Below the pieces are notes generated by a model. The model was not told where the DNA came from and ran no database searches. It worked only from the letters and a program-made list of their open reading frames with translations. From NCBI RefSeq assembly GCF_000284375.1, contig NC_017249.1, positions 8,053,001 to 8,117,000 of the forward strand: DNA of 64,000 nt, in the 5' to 3' direction. Made by a program: the position numbers and the translations under genes. Positions within the stretch are counted from its first letter, which is position 1, and every line of letters starts with the position of its first letter. Of the stretch, positions 19,496-28,973 are shown piece by piece. Origin of the DNA: Bradyrhizobium japonicum USDA 6 (GTDB taxonomy: Bacteria; Pseudomonadota; Alphaproteobacteria; Rhizobiales; Xanthobacteraceae).

Positions 19496-19773
19496 CCAAG
19501 CGGCGGCGACTGCCGGATCGAGGCGCAAGCGCTGATCGCCCATGTTTGGTCAGAGCCCGTTTATCGGGCTCTGCGAGATCATTTCATACGCGGCCGAGCC
19601 ATAAATTGAGATCGGCAGATTCGAGGCGGGCCGTTCTCTCCCGCTGCATCGCAGGTGACATCGAGATGGCGCAAATTCTCCCCTCTCCCAGAGCCTTGCC
19701 ACGGCATGGCAACGACTTCGTGGTTGCCATGACGATCCCATCCTGATCACGACCAGATGTCCGGAGGTCGAGA

Positions 19774-21084
19774 ATGCCGCGAATCCTGATTATGAATGCC
19801 GGTACGCCTCAGATGTCGGGCGCCCACCTAACAAATGCTCAACTTTCGCTGGCCGCCAACTCGGCATTTCGTTCAGCGTGGTTTGCTCAGGAGGGCGACC
19901 TGATAGTCTCTCCGGTAGTGATCCCGGCCGATCTGTTATCCTTCATTGGCGGAACGCTCAATTTCCATTCATCGGCTCTTCGCCTGCTTGTACCTGCGAG
20001 CCGCCAATCGACAATCCTCGATGATTGTACGTTACTGTCCAAAACTGTTGTCGAGCGGCTCAAAAGACATATTCGCCAGAAATCAGACTGGCAATTGTAT
20101 CCCTGCTACTCTACTGAAGGCGTCGCACGCTTGGCGGCCATTCTAGGCATACCGAAGACCGGTGACGACTTCGCTTTGCAGCGCGGGCCTGATCTGTTGA
20201 ATCGCAAGAGCCACTTCCGTCAATTGGCAACAAGCGTTGCACTTCCGCTCCCCCATGGATCAGTCGCGACAGACCCAAATGGACTGTTCAAAGCCGTCAC
20301 CTCCCTCAAATCCGAGACCGGCACGGTCATTGTAAAGTTGGATAATGGAGCTGGTGGAGTTGGAAACGTCATCCTGACCAGCAATAAGAGCGATCCGCTA
20401 CCTGGAGCCAGAGATACTCGGTGGGTTTCGTGGCCGTCGTTTGATCCCGAAGCATTGTGGTCTGAGATGACAACAGCCTCGTGTAAGACGCTGGTCGTGG
20501 AATCGTACCACTTGGCCCGATCTTTATTCTATCTCGAGTATACAATCCAGGATGATGCATCAATCGCTTTTGTCAATAGTGGAAGCATACGTCTGCGTAA
20601 AAGCGCAGACCGATCCGAAAGAGCTCTGATCCGGACGGGACTTGAGCTTCCAAGCGACTTGGAGGAAGAGCAATTGTTAGCTGCCCAGGCCCATGCCTAC
20701 CGTTTTGTGGCACTCGCGCGAGACCTGGGGTATCGCGGAATGATCAACATCGACGCCATTTTCGCACAAGACGGGCGGTTGCTGTTCAATGAAGCGAACG
20801 GCCGCTGGGGTGGCGGCTCGGTGTTACACAACATTGCCGTCCGGCTGCTAGGCGTCGACTATTTCGGCTGTAACGTTATTTTATCTGTGAGAAATGTGCG
20901 ATCAGCATCCTTCCGGGCGGCGCATGATCGTCTCGTCAAGGATGGACTTATATTCGACCACACACGTAAGGAGGGCGTGATCCCGCTTGCTGCCGATGAA
21001 AAGGCTGGCACTGTGGAGTGCGTTGTGATTGCGCCGAACAGGCCCGCGGCCCACGATCAGCAACACCGACTATTGAAGTCGTAG
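19774..21084 (+). CDS. ATP-grasp ligase with preATP-grasp domain (peptide-ligase-like)
   Basis: 436 residues with a GGAGG ribosome site before ATG 19774. The start MPRILIMNAGTPQMSGAHLT resembles the preATP-grasp domain of PGM1-type peptide ligases. The ATP-grasp fold follows: LLNRKSHFRQLA, then VIVKLDNGAGGVGNVIL (glycine-rich ATP loop near residue 190), and the metal site in MINIDAIFAQDGRLLFNEAN with NGRWGGG (residues about 325-350, Asp and Glu/Asn ligands present). Such enzymes join an amino acid or peptide carboxylate to an amine by way of an acyl phosphate, mainly in natural-product pathways. The substrate is unknown. Neighbours are the acyl-CoA synthetase relic upstream and the oxygenase operon downstream on the other strand. 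Confidence 0.82.
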   Translation: MPRILIMNAGTPQMSGAHLTNAQLSLAANSAFRSAWFAQEGDLIVSPVVIPADLLSFIGGTLNFHSSALRLLVPASRQSTILDDCTLLSKTVVERLKRHIRQKSDWQLYPCYSTEGVARLAAILGIPKTGDDFALQRGPDLLNRKSHFRQLATSVALPLPHGSVATDPNGLFKAVTSLKSETGTVIVKLDNGAGGVGNVILTSNKSDPLPGARDTRWVSWPSFDPEALWSEMTTASCKTLVVESYHLARSLFYLEYTIQDDASIAFVNSGSIRLRKSADRSERALIRTGLELPSDLEEEQLLAAQAHAYRFVALARDLGYRGMINIDAIFAQDGRLLFNEANGRWGGGSVLHNIAVRLLGVDYFGCNVILSVRNVRSASFRAAHDRLVKDGLIFDHTRKEGVIPLAADEKAGTVECVVIAPNRPAAHDQQHRLLKS

Positions 21085-22564
21085 CAAACATCGTCAGCCG
21101 CTCAATTCATCGCTTCGAAGCCTGGGATACACCATCGCGCACCGGGAACGCGCGCCTCCCTTCCTTCACGTGGCGACGAAGGTGCCCCAATCACCGAGCA
21201 AGCTTTGGTCGGACGATGAATGGTGGCCCTATGAGAGTGCTCTTGTTCGTCCCGGACGAGACCAGCGGTGCGCCGAAGCTTGTACAGCGACGAGCGTCAT
21301 GGCGTAAGGCTGCCAGCGCAGTTGCCGACCCCAAAAGCTAATCGCATTGCACGTCCTGCTTGGCCGATTTGCGACGCCTACGTTGAAACTCGACAATACG
21401 ATGGGCGATTGCACTCGCTGGCTTGGGTTTATGCGAGTTTCACTATGAAATAAGCGGCCCCAAAAGACCGCACTTTGCCGGCACGTAAATTGCTGCATAG
21501 GAGCAGGAGTTGCCGCAAAGAACGCGGCCGCAGCAGCTATCTTCGGAGCCCCAATGAGGCTGATCCGATTGATCTTGTTCGACTTGGCTTTGATTCTGCT
21601 TGCATCTGGAGTTGCAAAAGCCATGAATGTGGCCGCTGGCGCAAGTTCCGCATTTGTCAGGCAGACTGCTCTGCGCGAGGTGGCACCGAGCTCCAAGCAT
21701 GGTGGTCCCTACTACAGCCAAACGCCGCTCGTTCCCGGGCAGCCGCCGGACAACCCCGGTCGGGACCAGCTGGCTGACAATTCCGCGGGGATGCAACCCA
21801 GCTTTGGATGTGTGGTCCGTGAGTCCCGACGCCCGACTAGCTATATCTTCGATAGCACTGAGAGGCTCAATCTCCCGCCCCGTGTGATGCCGTCGATCTG
21901 CAATCCTATCGCCTCGCCTCTCAGCCTCCTACCTGCGGGCAGCGGAATGGTCATCATGGCCTTTGCGACCACTCTCCTCGTGATTGTGGTGATTGTGGTG
22001 GAAATATTCGGCCCATTGTAACGGCGTGAGGCCCCAACCGCTCCCCTTTCGGCGCCCGCGATACAGCTCGGCATGAGCGGATCCGTGGAGGAGGAACGAT
22101 GGCAAATACCATGCTCGAGCCAGTAGCAAGGTGATCGTCGCGTCGAGGTGATCACTGGGATCGTCGCCGACGATGGACGGGCGAGGAAAAGGCCCGGATC
22201 GGGGCGCAGAGCTTGGAGTAACAATGACACGACCAAAGCGATCACTTCATCGCCACAGCCAAGCCCTAGATCCACAGGCTTGTGCTGGCCTGCCTGCTGG
22301 ATCATCTCGCCAAGCGCGTCCACGAACTCACGCCCGGAATTGGTAACCTCAGAACGTCGCTCATGCCCCATGAGCGAGGTCGGCCATCCGCTCAAGACGC
22401 CCAACTAGGGGCCGTCACCGGACGCGTACGATCAATGTAAGCCATCGCTTGCGACCAGACTCGTGTCGGACCTCACGAAGGACCCGCAAGATGGGAAAGC
22501 CATCAATTCCCCGGAGAGCTCGCTCAGCCCACGATTTGCAGAGACCCATACCAGGCGCGGCACG
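21085..22564. other. Long spacer between ATP-grasp gene and oxygenase operon
   Basis: About 1.5 kb without a secure gene. A plus-strand frame at 21554-22021 begins with a signal-peptide-like stretch (MRLIRLILFDLALILLASGV) and ends with a hydrophobic run, but the middle looks random and a minus-strand frame covers part of it. Its status is open (confidence in it as a gene about 0.3). Confidence 0.4.
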
Positions 22565-23242
22565 CTAGGGCCGAGCGTTAGAACCCTCGATGATCCGGCG
22601 GTTCACGCCGCTGCGTTTTGAACAGAAGTATACGAGGGATCGGCGCTCCCCGCTTGATACCGGCTTTACCTCATGCCGGACCTTACAGGTTGTGACAAGC
22701 ACAGCGCCAAATGGCGGCCGGAATACGTGTTGTTCGTACCCGGTTGGATATACCACGAATTCACCGCCGTCGAAGTCTCTCGCTAGCTGCACAATCACCG
22801 AGTACTCGAAATCCGGATCACTCGCCGCATCCAAATGAATGCCGATAAAGGACCCCGGCGGCATACGATGCATCTGGCATCGGCGAACCACGTAATCTGC
22901 GGATGCTCCGAAGATCTTTCTTAGCGCGAAGCTGCGATCTCTACTTTCGAGCAGCTCCATGATCTGACCCGAAGCAGTACCACTCACGTTGCTAGGCGCG
23001 TGGCCGGGCGGGTCTACCCTCACGCGCTGGACAAAGACGCTGTGCAAGTCGCCCGCATCTCCCTCCCGCACTTCTTCTTCCGGAATCTCAGCCTGCAGCT
23101 GATCGATCCTGGCTATGTCGTCTTGAGTGAATAACATTTGCGGGGCGATTACGACGGACCCCTTTACTAGCAGCTCAATCCGGTACTTTGTCAGGACTTC
23201 TTCTGAAAGAAGACAGGATTTATCTTTCATTGCGCGCGCCAT
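22565..23242 (-). CDS. 2-oxoglutarate/Fe(II)-dependent dioxygenase
   Basis: 225 residues. The C-terminal half has the prolyl-hydroxylase-like facial triad: His and Asp in IGIHLDAASDPDF (H-x-D), the distal His in CKVRHEVKPVSSG, and the 2-oxoglutarate-binding Arg in GERRSLVYF. The jelly-roll strands between (FEYSVIVQLARDFDGGEFVV) match the P4Hc fold. The N-terminal 80 residues are variable. Such enzymes hydroxylate or desaturate small molecules or peptides. The start overlaps the end of the upstream gene by 16 bp, so the two are translationally coupled. Confidence 0.85.
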   Translation of the reverse strand: MARAMKDKSCLLSEEVLTKYRIELLVKGSVVIAPQMLFTQDDIARIDQLQAEIPEEEVREGDAGDLHSVFVQRVRVDPPGHAPSNVSGTASGQIMELLESRDRSFALRKIFGASADYVVRRCQMHRMPPGSFIGIHLDAASDPDFEYSVIVQLARDFDGGEFVVYPTGYEQHVFRPPFGAVLVTTCKVRHEVKPVSSGERRSLVYFCSKRSGVNRRIIEGSNARP

Positions 23243-24450
23243 TCGAGCTCACTCCTTTGATCTTCGAAGCATGACTCCGGGTCCTGCTGCATTGACAGGA
23301 ATGCTTGCTCCCAATGCGCGCCATCGAACTCAGATATTCTTAAGTGCTCGATGGTCTTTCTATCCAGACATCGGATATTTACGCTGTACCCGGAGGGATT
23401 CGACCTCGGCCTATAGAATGGCTTTACGCCACAAAGCCGGCAAAACGTGTGCCGCGCAATATTCTTGTTGAACTGGTATGTCGTGAGGAACTCTTCGCCG
23501 CACTCGATGCGCAGCTTATCGCCAGGTACGAGCAAGTGGACAAATCCAGACATTTGACAAATTGAGCAATTGCATCGAACTGCAGAGAGCTCTCGAGGTG
23601 CATTGACGTAGAATTTGATAGCGCCGCAATGACAACGGCCATGATGTTGCATCTCGGAGTGATCATCTCCCGTACGCGCCGCCGTTCCGAGCAGATCGCG
23701 ACACCACTGGACGCTGAGCCGATAGGCTCGGCCGAATTCATTCAAAAAGCGATCATTAAGGCCAGGCTGCACAAGTTCACCAATCAGCCGGCCTGTCATT
23801 TCTCCGTGGTACTTCTCCGCGGGATCTTCTCCGCCGACATGGCCGCGAAAATACTCAAGATCGTCCGGCCGCGCCTTGAAGGTTTTGACCAGAGTGGTCC
23901 ACAGCGACTGGATCATGTCTGCAGCATGGAGCTCAAAGGCGACCATGTAGGCGCAACGAACCAGGGGGTCTTTCGATGACAATCCGGCATAGAGAGAATG
24001 CAGGTACTGCTTCGTCCTGTCGCTATAGTTGGGCCTTATCGCTCTGCCGAGTAGTCGTGCAGCATCCTTTCTCAAGAGGTTGGAGTGAAAGTTTTCTGTC
24101 AAAAGAATATCGGGCAACGCCGCCTTGCCGCCCCGGAGAATCCCGCCATGGCCACCGGTCTCATCCCAGCAGATAAAATTCGCGACCACGCTGGTCAGTT
24201 CAATGTCCCTCCCAATGTCCCGATTTTGATGCATTGCATCGAATATGAGGTCCCTTTGCGACCCTGCCTGCAGGTACGGGAACGCCTGTGACATCGCTAG
24301 GTATTCAGGCAGCAGGCTGGCGACCTGGTCTCCGGACATCTGGGAGGCGAACGGATGCGGGCCGAACAAGGCTCGCACTCGCTCAGTCAAGTACTCGCAG
24401 GATAACTTCGGAGGCTGATCCGGTGCAAATCGAGACGCTTGAGATATCAT
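23227..24450 (-). CDS. Fusion of a haem-oxygenase-fold (HDO/TenA-like) domain and a GFA/CENP-V zinc domain
   Basis: 407 residues. Residues about 1-255 look all-helical with acidic/His motifs of haem-oxygenase-like diiron enzymes: CAYMVAFELHAADMIQSLWT and DPAEKYHGEMTGRLI. Residues about 268-380 are a GFA domain: HHGRCHCGAIKFYVN, VRCNCSICQMSGF (C-x-C-x-x-C) and HTFCRLCGVKPFYRP (C-x-x-C-G), all zinc Cys present. GFA-domain proteins bind thiol adducts or zinc. The fusion is unusual; an HDO enzyme oxidises amino-acid-like substrates, and the GFA part might handle a released aldehyde or a carrier. This is inference. It is coupled to the dioxygenase gene downstream. Confidence 0.75.
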   Translation of the reverse strand: MISQASRFAPDQPPKLSCEYLTERVRALFGPHPFASQMSGDQVASLLPEYLAMSQAFPYLQAGSQRDLIFDAMHQNRDIGRDIELTSVVANFICWDETGGHGGILRGGKAALPDILLTENFHSNLLRKDAARLLGRAIRPNYSDRTKQYLHSLYAGLSSKDPLVRCAYMVAFELHAADMIQSLWTTLVKTFKARPDDLEYFRGHVGGEDPAEKYHGEMTGRLIGELVQPGLNDRFLNEFGRAYRLSVQWCRDLLGTAARTGDDHSEMQHHGRCHCGAIKFYVNAPRELSAVRCNCSICQMSGFVHLLVPGDKLRIECGEEFLTTYQFNKNIARHTFCRLCGVKPFYRPRSNPSGYSVNIRCLDRKTIEHLRISEFDGAHWEQAFLSMQQDPESCFEDQRSELEWRAQ

Positions 24451-25588
24451 TTGACTCCCTGCAGATGAGAAGCGAAACGGTCCTTGACGAAGCTACCTTC
24501 ATGTCCGGGCCGACTATTGACCGCGCTGAGTTCATTGGCTTCAAAGGGCCTAATGTTGCGTTCACCTTTCACGCAAACTTTCGTCGTTCTCCTGGCCACG
24601 GCAGATTGCGGTCTTCTCTGTCCTGGTCATGCGCATCGAAGGGACTTCGTTCATTGAGGGAGCGGCGAGGATCCGGTTGGCTTCCAGTCCAGCAGCAATC
24701 CGATGCCGCAATGGCAGCCACAGCGAGCATGCGCGCGGAGAATCGTCTTGGATACTTCGCCGCGCATGCCATTCTGATGCTAATGCCGCATGCGCGAATG
24801 ACACGCCTAGTCGCGCGGTGCAGCTTTGGCTGCCTGAGCAAATGAATGAAGCCCTCGCGGTTGCTGCTGCCGCCATTTCATCGAACCGCTGTCAACTTGG
24901 TACAGCATTGTAAAATCCAATTCGTGCCTACCGACCTCACAGGGCCTCAGGTCGTTCGTGGCATGCCGCTCGCCTGTTCTTCGCATTCGCGGTTACCCCT
25001 CTTAATTTTTACTGGCTAACAGCAACCATCATGCCAACTCTTGAATTTGCTCCGTCAGATTCCGAAGAAGCTGGTATAACACTTGTGACCTATCCTCATA
25101 GCAAGTGCATAGCACTTGAGAGGCTGCGCACCGCCGTCAGGAACGAAACAGCGGCTGTTCACATACACACGGCTGCTGAATTGGCGGATTGCTTCAAAGG
25201 CGCCGCATAGGTTGGCTTTGCTCCTTAAAGCCAGCGACAGGGCTTTGGACGTGCAGACGGCAGCGCTAGCATGGTGACCCGGGTTGCTGACGTATTCCGT
25301 CTTTGCTCGCGACCGGTACGGAGGAAGCAATGGTCTTCCACGGTCGAACACGACAAAACGGAAGATCTGAAATATGCGCAGGCCTGTTTGGCCGTGCCCC
25401 GGCAATCCTGGGCGGCTCCGGACTCGATCGTAGCGATAACGTGCTCTACGGAACATGCGGCCTCAGCCGATGGCGAGATCGACGGATGGCATAGCAAACT
25501 CTTATGGTAGCTTACCGCGTTGCACAACGACATGTTGCGCTCTCATCGACTCGGGTGCGAGCGTTGATACATTTCTTGGAGCGCGTTG
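24451..25588. other. Spacer between the oxygenase operon and fixA
   Basis: Overlapping short frames on both strands; no family recognised and no sigma-54-like site seen upstream of 24450. Confidence 0.4.
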
Positions 25589-26455
25589 CTAACATTGCCC
25601 GGACAGTCCAGATCGGGCGTCACGAGCAAGTGTCGCCAGATCGGTTTCGAGCTTCGGTTGATTCAAGAAGATTGCGTCTATTAGCGCCTGCGCCGGCTGC
25701 TCGGCGGACTCAACCAGCGCCGCCCTCTCGGCCCGCGCAGGGGGAGCGAACACACGTTTGACGACAGTCGGCGAGCCCTTGAGCCCACATTTGGAGATGT
25801 CTTCGACACCTGCATCTTGCGCGCTCCATTTCACGATTTTGGCTCGCGCGGCACGCAAGGCATCCGCCATCGCGCCTCGCCGAATCTGATTCGTCGCCTC
25901 AAGCATGGTGATGAGGCAGGGCAACCTAGTGTGCAGAACCTGCACACCGCCTTCCGAGCGCCGCTCCGCTTCAATTGTTTCATTGGCGACGTCCACGGAT
26001 CTGACCTTCGCAACGTAAGTTAGCTGCCCTACGCCCAGTCGCTTCGCGATGCCAGGACCAACCTGCGCTGTATCGCCGTCGATGGTCTGCTTTCCCGTGA
26101 AGATGAGGTTTGCCGGACCATATTCCTTGCCAATTTTCCGGATCGCTGTTGCAAGCGCATACGTAGTGGCCAGCGTATCCGAGCCCGCAAAGCAGCGATC
26201 AGTAAGTAGGACGGCGCGATCAGCACCATAAGTCAGCGCCTTTCGCAACGACTCCTCTGCCGATGGCGGCCCCATGGTAAGCACGGTAATTTCGCCACCG
26301 AACCGATCGCGCAGCCCCAGCGCGGCCTCGAGCGCGAATAGGTCATACGGGTTGATGATGGTCGGCACTCCCTGACGCATGATTGTATTGGTCACGGGGT
26401 GCACGCGGATCTGCGCCGAGTCCGGAACTTGCTTGATGCAGACAATATTATGCAA
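25589..26455 (-). CDS. fixA: FixA, electron-transfer flavoprotein beta-type subunit
   Basis: 288 residues from MHNIVCIKQVPDSAQIRVHP, the typical start of FixA/ETF-beta. The NPYDLFALEAAL motif and the signature region VEAERRSEGGVQVLHTRLPC-LITM near residue 160-185 are present. FixA works with FixB, FixC and FixX to send low-potential electrons from NADH to nitrogenase by flavin-based bifurcation at the membrane. In Bradyrhizobium fixA stands apart from fixBCX, as here, downstream of nifA. It has its own -24/-12 promoter at 26494. Confidence 0.96.
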   Translation of the reverse strand: MHNIVCIKQVPDSAQIRVHPVTNTIMRQGVPTIINPYDLFALEAALGLRDRFGGEITVLTMGPPSAEESLRKALTYGADRAVLLTDRCFAGSDTLATTYALATAIRKIGKEYGPANLIFTGKQTIDGDTAQVGPGIAKRLGVGQLTYVAKVRSVDVANETIEAERRSEGGVQVLHTRLPCLITMLEATNQIRRGAMADALRAARAKIVKWSAQDAGVEDISKCGLKGSPTVVKRVFAPPARAERAALVESAEQPAQALIDAIFLNQPKLETDLATLARDARSGLSGQC

Positions 26456-26493
26456 GGTGTTGCTCCTAAAGTTACGTCAGTTGGGAAGAGAAC

Positions 26494-26509
26494 AGCAAGT
26501 CTTGTACCA
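26494..26509 (-). promoter_or_regulatory. Sigma-54 promoter of fixA
   Basis: On the minus strand TGGTACAAGACTTGCT fits the -24/-12 consensus (GG and GC doublets 10 bp apart). It lies about 40 bp before the fixA start. A TGT-N11-ACA sequence at 26534-26550 is a possible, slightly off-length NifA site. Confidence 0.8.
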
Positions 26510-26533
26510 TCCCCGCCGCTTGGGACCGCTCGC

Positions 26534-26550
26534 TGTCACAAGGCTTAACA
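26534..26550 (-). promoter_or_regulatory. Possible NifA site (TGT-N11-ACA) of fixA
   Basis: TGTCACAAGGCTTAACA has one base more than the TGT-N10-ACA consensus and lies only about 25 bp from the -24 element, closer than usual. No better site was seen within the upstream 200 bp. Confidence 0.4.
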
Positions 26551-26972
26551 CCGGGTAGTGCGCCCTCTCTACCCCGCGCTTCCTGAAAGGGATGCCGGCA
26601 CAAAGCAGGCTCGGACAGCGCTGTTTCGCAGCACCACGCTGGCAAGTGGCGGCGGGACTGCTTGCGGATTGACTGCCGCTAATCCCCTGCAGGCCCGGAC
26701 CGGTCGAGGGTCATTAAGCATTGCGTTCGCCAATCCGGCTTGATTGAGATAAGGATGATAGCTCTTTGCATTTCGAGCAACCGGCGGTTCGCGATTGTGC
26801 GACTCGCAAGTGAGGCTCTCCGCCCCATCTGTCGCTGAATAGTTGAGCCCTTCTCGGGGTCGTGGCAAGCCGACGCCCCCGGCGGTCCATTCCCCTCAGA
26901 TTGCTAGATTAACTACGCGGACCGTCTTCACTTATCGATTTGGCGGAATCAGTCCAGGCCGATGCGGGGCGC
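26551..26972. other. Spacer between nifA and fixA control region
   Basis: No gene seen. Short frames on both strands overlap. Confidence 0.35.
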
Positions 26973-28790
26973 TCAGAACCGCTTTATCTCGATTCCGTAT
27001 TTCCTCAGCGCGTAGCCGACTTGGCGCGGGGTTAGCCCGAGTAGGCGCGCTGCCTTGGCCTGCACCCAGCCAGACTTTTCCATAGCCGCAACGACCCGCT
27101 CGCGATCAGCCATTCTCGCACCACTAACGAGAACTGTGCCGGAAGGTGCCAATGAGCCCGGTTCGCAGACAGCCTGCGGCGGAGGGGCCGTTTCAGCCAG
27201 CGGGATGATGGACTTTGCAGGCACCGGTTGCATCGGTGCCGCCGGGTCTGTCTTGCCATACGATGTGCTTTTCCAAAGCGTCGTGGAAAGGCATTGGCCT
27301 TGGCTGCATGCAAAGTCACTTCTTACAATCGATGTTCCGGCACTGAGTGTCGCGGTCCGCTCGATGCAGTTCTCGAGTTCGCGGACATTTCCCGGAAATT
27401 TACAGCTCATCAGTACATCGATCGCACTCGCCTCCAGAGTAAGAGAGCGGCCGTTCTCGCTGTTAAACTTTCTGAGGAACTCTCTTGCGAGCAGCGGAAT
27501 ATCACTGCGTCTTTCGCGAAGCGGCGGCAACAACAAGGGAACTACGCTAATACGATAGTAGAGGTCCGCGCGGAATTCGCTCCTTGCCACAGCCTCTTCA
27601 AGGTTCCTGTTGGTCGCAGCTATCACCCGAACATCGACTTTAATCGTGTGATTGCTGCCGACGCGCTCGAACTCCTGCTCTTGCAGAACTCGCAGCAACT
27701 TCGCCTGGAACGGAGGTGAGATCTCTCCGATCTCGTCAAGAAATAGCGTCCCTTTGTCAGCAAGCTCGAAGCGCCCCTTGCGGGCGCTGACAGCACCGGT
27801 AAAGGCACCTTTCTCATGGCCAAACAATTCCGATTCCAGGACCGTCTCGGGGAGCGCCGCGCAATTCAGCTTAACGAACGGCCGCTTAGCACGAACGGAC
27901 GACTCGTGAATGGCCTTGGCTACCAGCTCCTTCCCGGTACCGGATTCGCCACGCAGCAGAACCGTGCTGTTTGATCTGGCTACAACGACAATCTTCTCAA
28001 GCAGTGCGCTCAGCGCCGGGCTGTCGCCAATGATCCCGTGTGCCTGAAGCTGCTTGCGCTCGCGAGCGGGCGGCCCACGATCAACTGTCTGTTTCTCTAG
28101 CCGGTCCTTGTCCACCAACGATTGTTCGCGATCGCCGGCGAACAAGCGATGTAACTTGATCGTTTGTCCTATCACGTTCGCGACCATGGCGAGCAGCCGC
28201 GCATCGTACTCGAGAAGACTTGAACTGCCTTCCGGGATACGGTCGATCGTCAGCGTACCAACGACCGTCGAATCAACGCGAATCGGGACCCCGATGAACG
28301 CTACCGGTATACTATCAGAGGCGCCGAGAACCTCCCGGTCGGCAGCGCTGAAGGCCGTCTCGGCGGCTACATTCTCGACCATAAGAGACCTGCCTGTCGC
28401 TACGATCTCGTGGATTGCTTTCTGCGGCACGCACGTCCGGTAACGTTCGTCAGTGCCTTCGCTCCAGCCGGCGCCAACTGTAAGTTCTGGAACGCCGTCA
28501 TCGTTGAACAGCGAGACGAGGCCGTGTCGCATCTGCACAAACGATTGCAGAAGACCGAGAACGTTGGCCAAGGTGACTTCGAGCCGGCCGGGAGCATTTA
28601 GTATTTTCGATATTTCGTAGATGCCGGCCAGCGCGCTCTCATGCGACGGCTCCCCCGGGGGGGCACGCTCCGGTTCCGGCTGCGAGGCAGGTCTTTCGCT
28701 CGAGGAGGGGATATGCAGCATAAGCCTGTCTCCGTTTCCTTGATCATCCTCCCTGGACCCATGTCCGGATTGGCGAGGTTCGTTTTGCAT
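26973..28790 (-). CDS. nifA: NifA, sigma-54-dependent activator of nitrogen fixation genes
   Basis: 605 residues. An N-terminal GAF domain (about 55-220) is followed by a Q-linker and the AAA+ domain: Walker A GESGTGKE, the sigma-54-contacting ELFGHEKGAFTGA loop, Walker B GTLFLDEIGE and RADLYYRISV. Then comes the oxygen-sensing linker with CIERTATLSAG and the C-x4-C pair in FACSQGQC, characteristic of rhizobial oxygen-sensitive NifA, and a C-terminal helix-turn-helix (AARLLGLTPRQVGYALRKYG). It activates nif, fix and groESL promoters with RpoN in low oxygen. It is the second gene of the fixR-nifA operon, 183 bp after fixR. Confidence 0.98.
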   Translation of the reverse strand: MQNEPRQSGHGSREDDQGNGDRLMLHIPSSSERPASQPEPERAPPGEPSHESALAGIYEISKILNAPGRLEVTLANVLGLLQSFVQMRHGLVSLFNDDGVPELTVGAGWSEGTDERYRTCVPQKAIHEIVATGRSLMVENVAAETAFSAADREVLGASDSIPVAFIGVPIRVDSTVVGTLTIDRIPEGSSSLLEYDARLLAMVANVIGQTIKLHRLFAGDREQSLVDKDRLEKQTVDRGPPARERKQLQAHGIIGDSPALSALLEKIVVVARSNSTVLLRGESGTGKELVAKAIHESSVRAKRPFVKLNCAALPETVLESELFGHEKGAFTGAVSARKGRFELADKGTLFLDEIGEISPPFQAKLLRVLQEQEFERVGSNHTIKVDVRVIAATNRNLEEAVARSEFRADLYYRISVVPLLLPPLRERRSDIPLLAREFLRKFNSENGRSLTLEASAIDVLMSCKFPGNVRELENCIERTATLSAGTSIVRSDFACSQGQCLSTTLWKSTSYGKTDPAAPMQPVPAKSIIPLAETAPPPQAVCEPGSLAPSGTVLVSGARMADRERVVAAMEKSGWVQAKAARLLGLTPRQVGYALRKYGIEIKRF

Positions 28791-28973
28791 GTCACTCTCG
28801 ATCTAGCGCCAAGTGTTGACGAGATGACATCGAACCGTGACACTTTTTCATGGCACGACAGTAAACTTGCCGTGTGCCTTCGATTCATTTTCTGTTGATT
28901 GTATGCGCGTGGTCAGCGGAGAACGTGAGTCCGTTGGGAAGCTCAAGTCAGCTTCGCCGCCGGGCCGGCCGCT

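Noticed and set aside
18967..19746. A 259-codon plus-strand frame between 18.97 and 19.75 kb
   Set aside because: Only its middle carries the N-terminal acyl-CoA synthetase signature; the C-terminal signature is in another frame, so it is a chance read-through of a relic.
21841..22404. A 187-codon minus-strand frame at 22 kb
   Set aside because: It overlaps a plus-strand frame of equal quality, has no family pattern or ribosome site.
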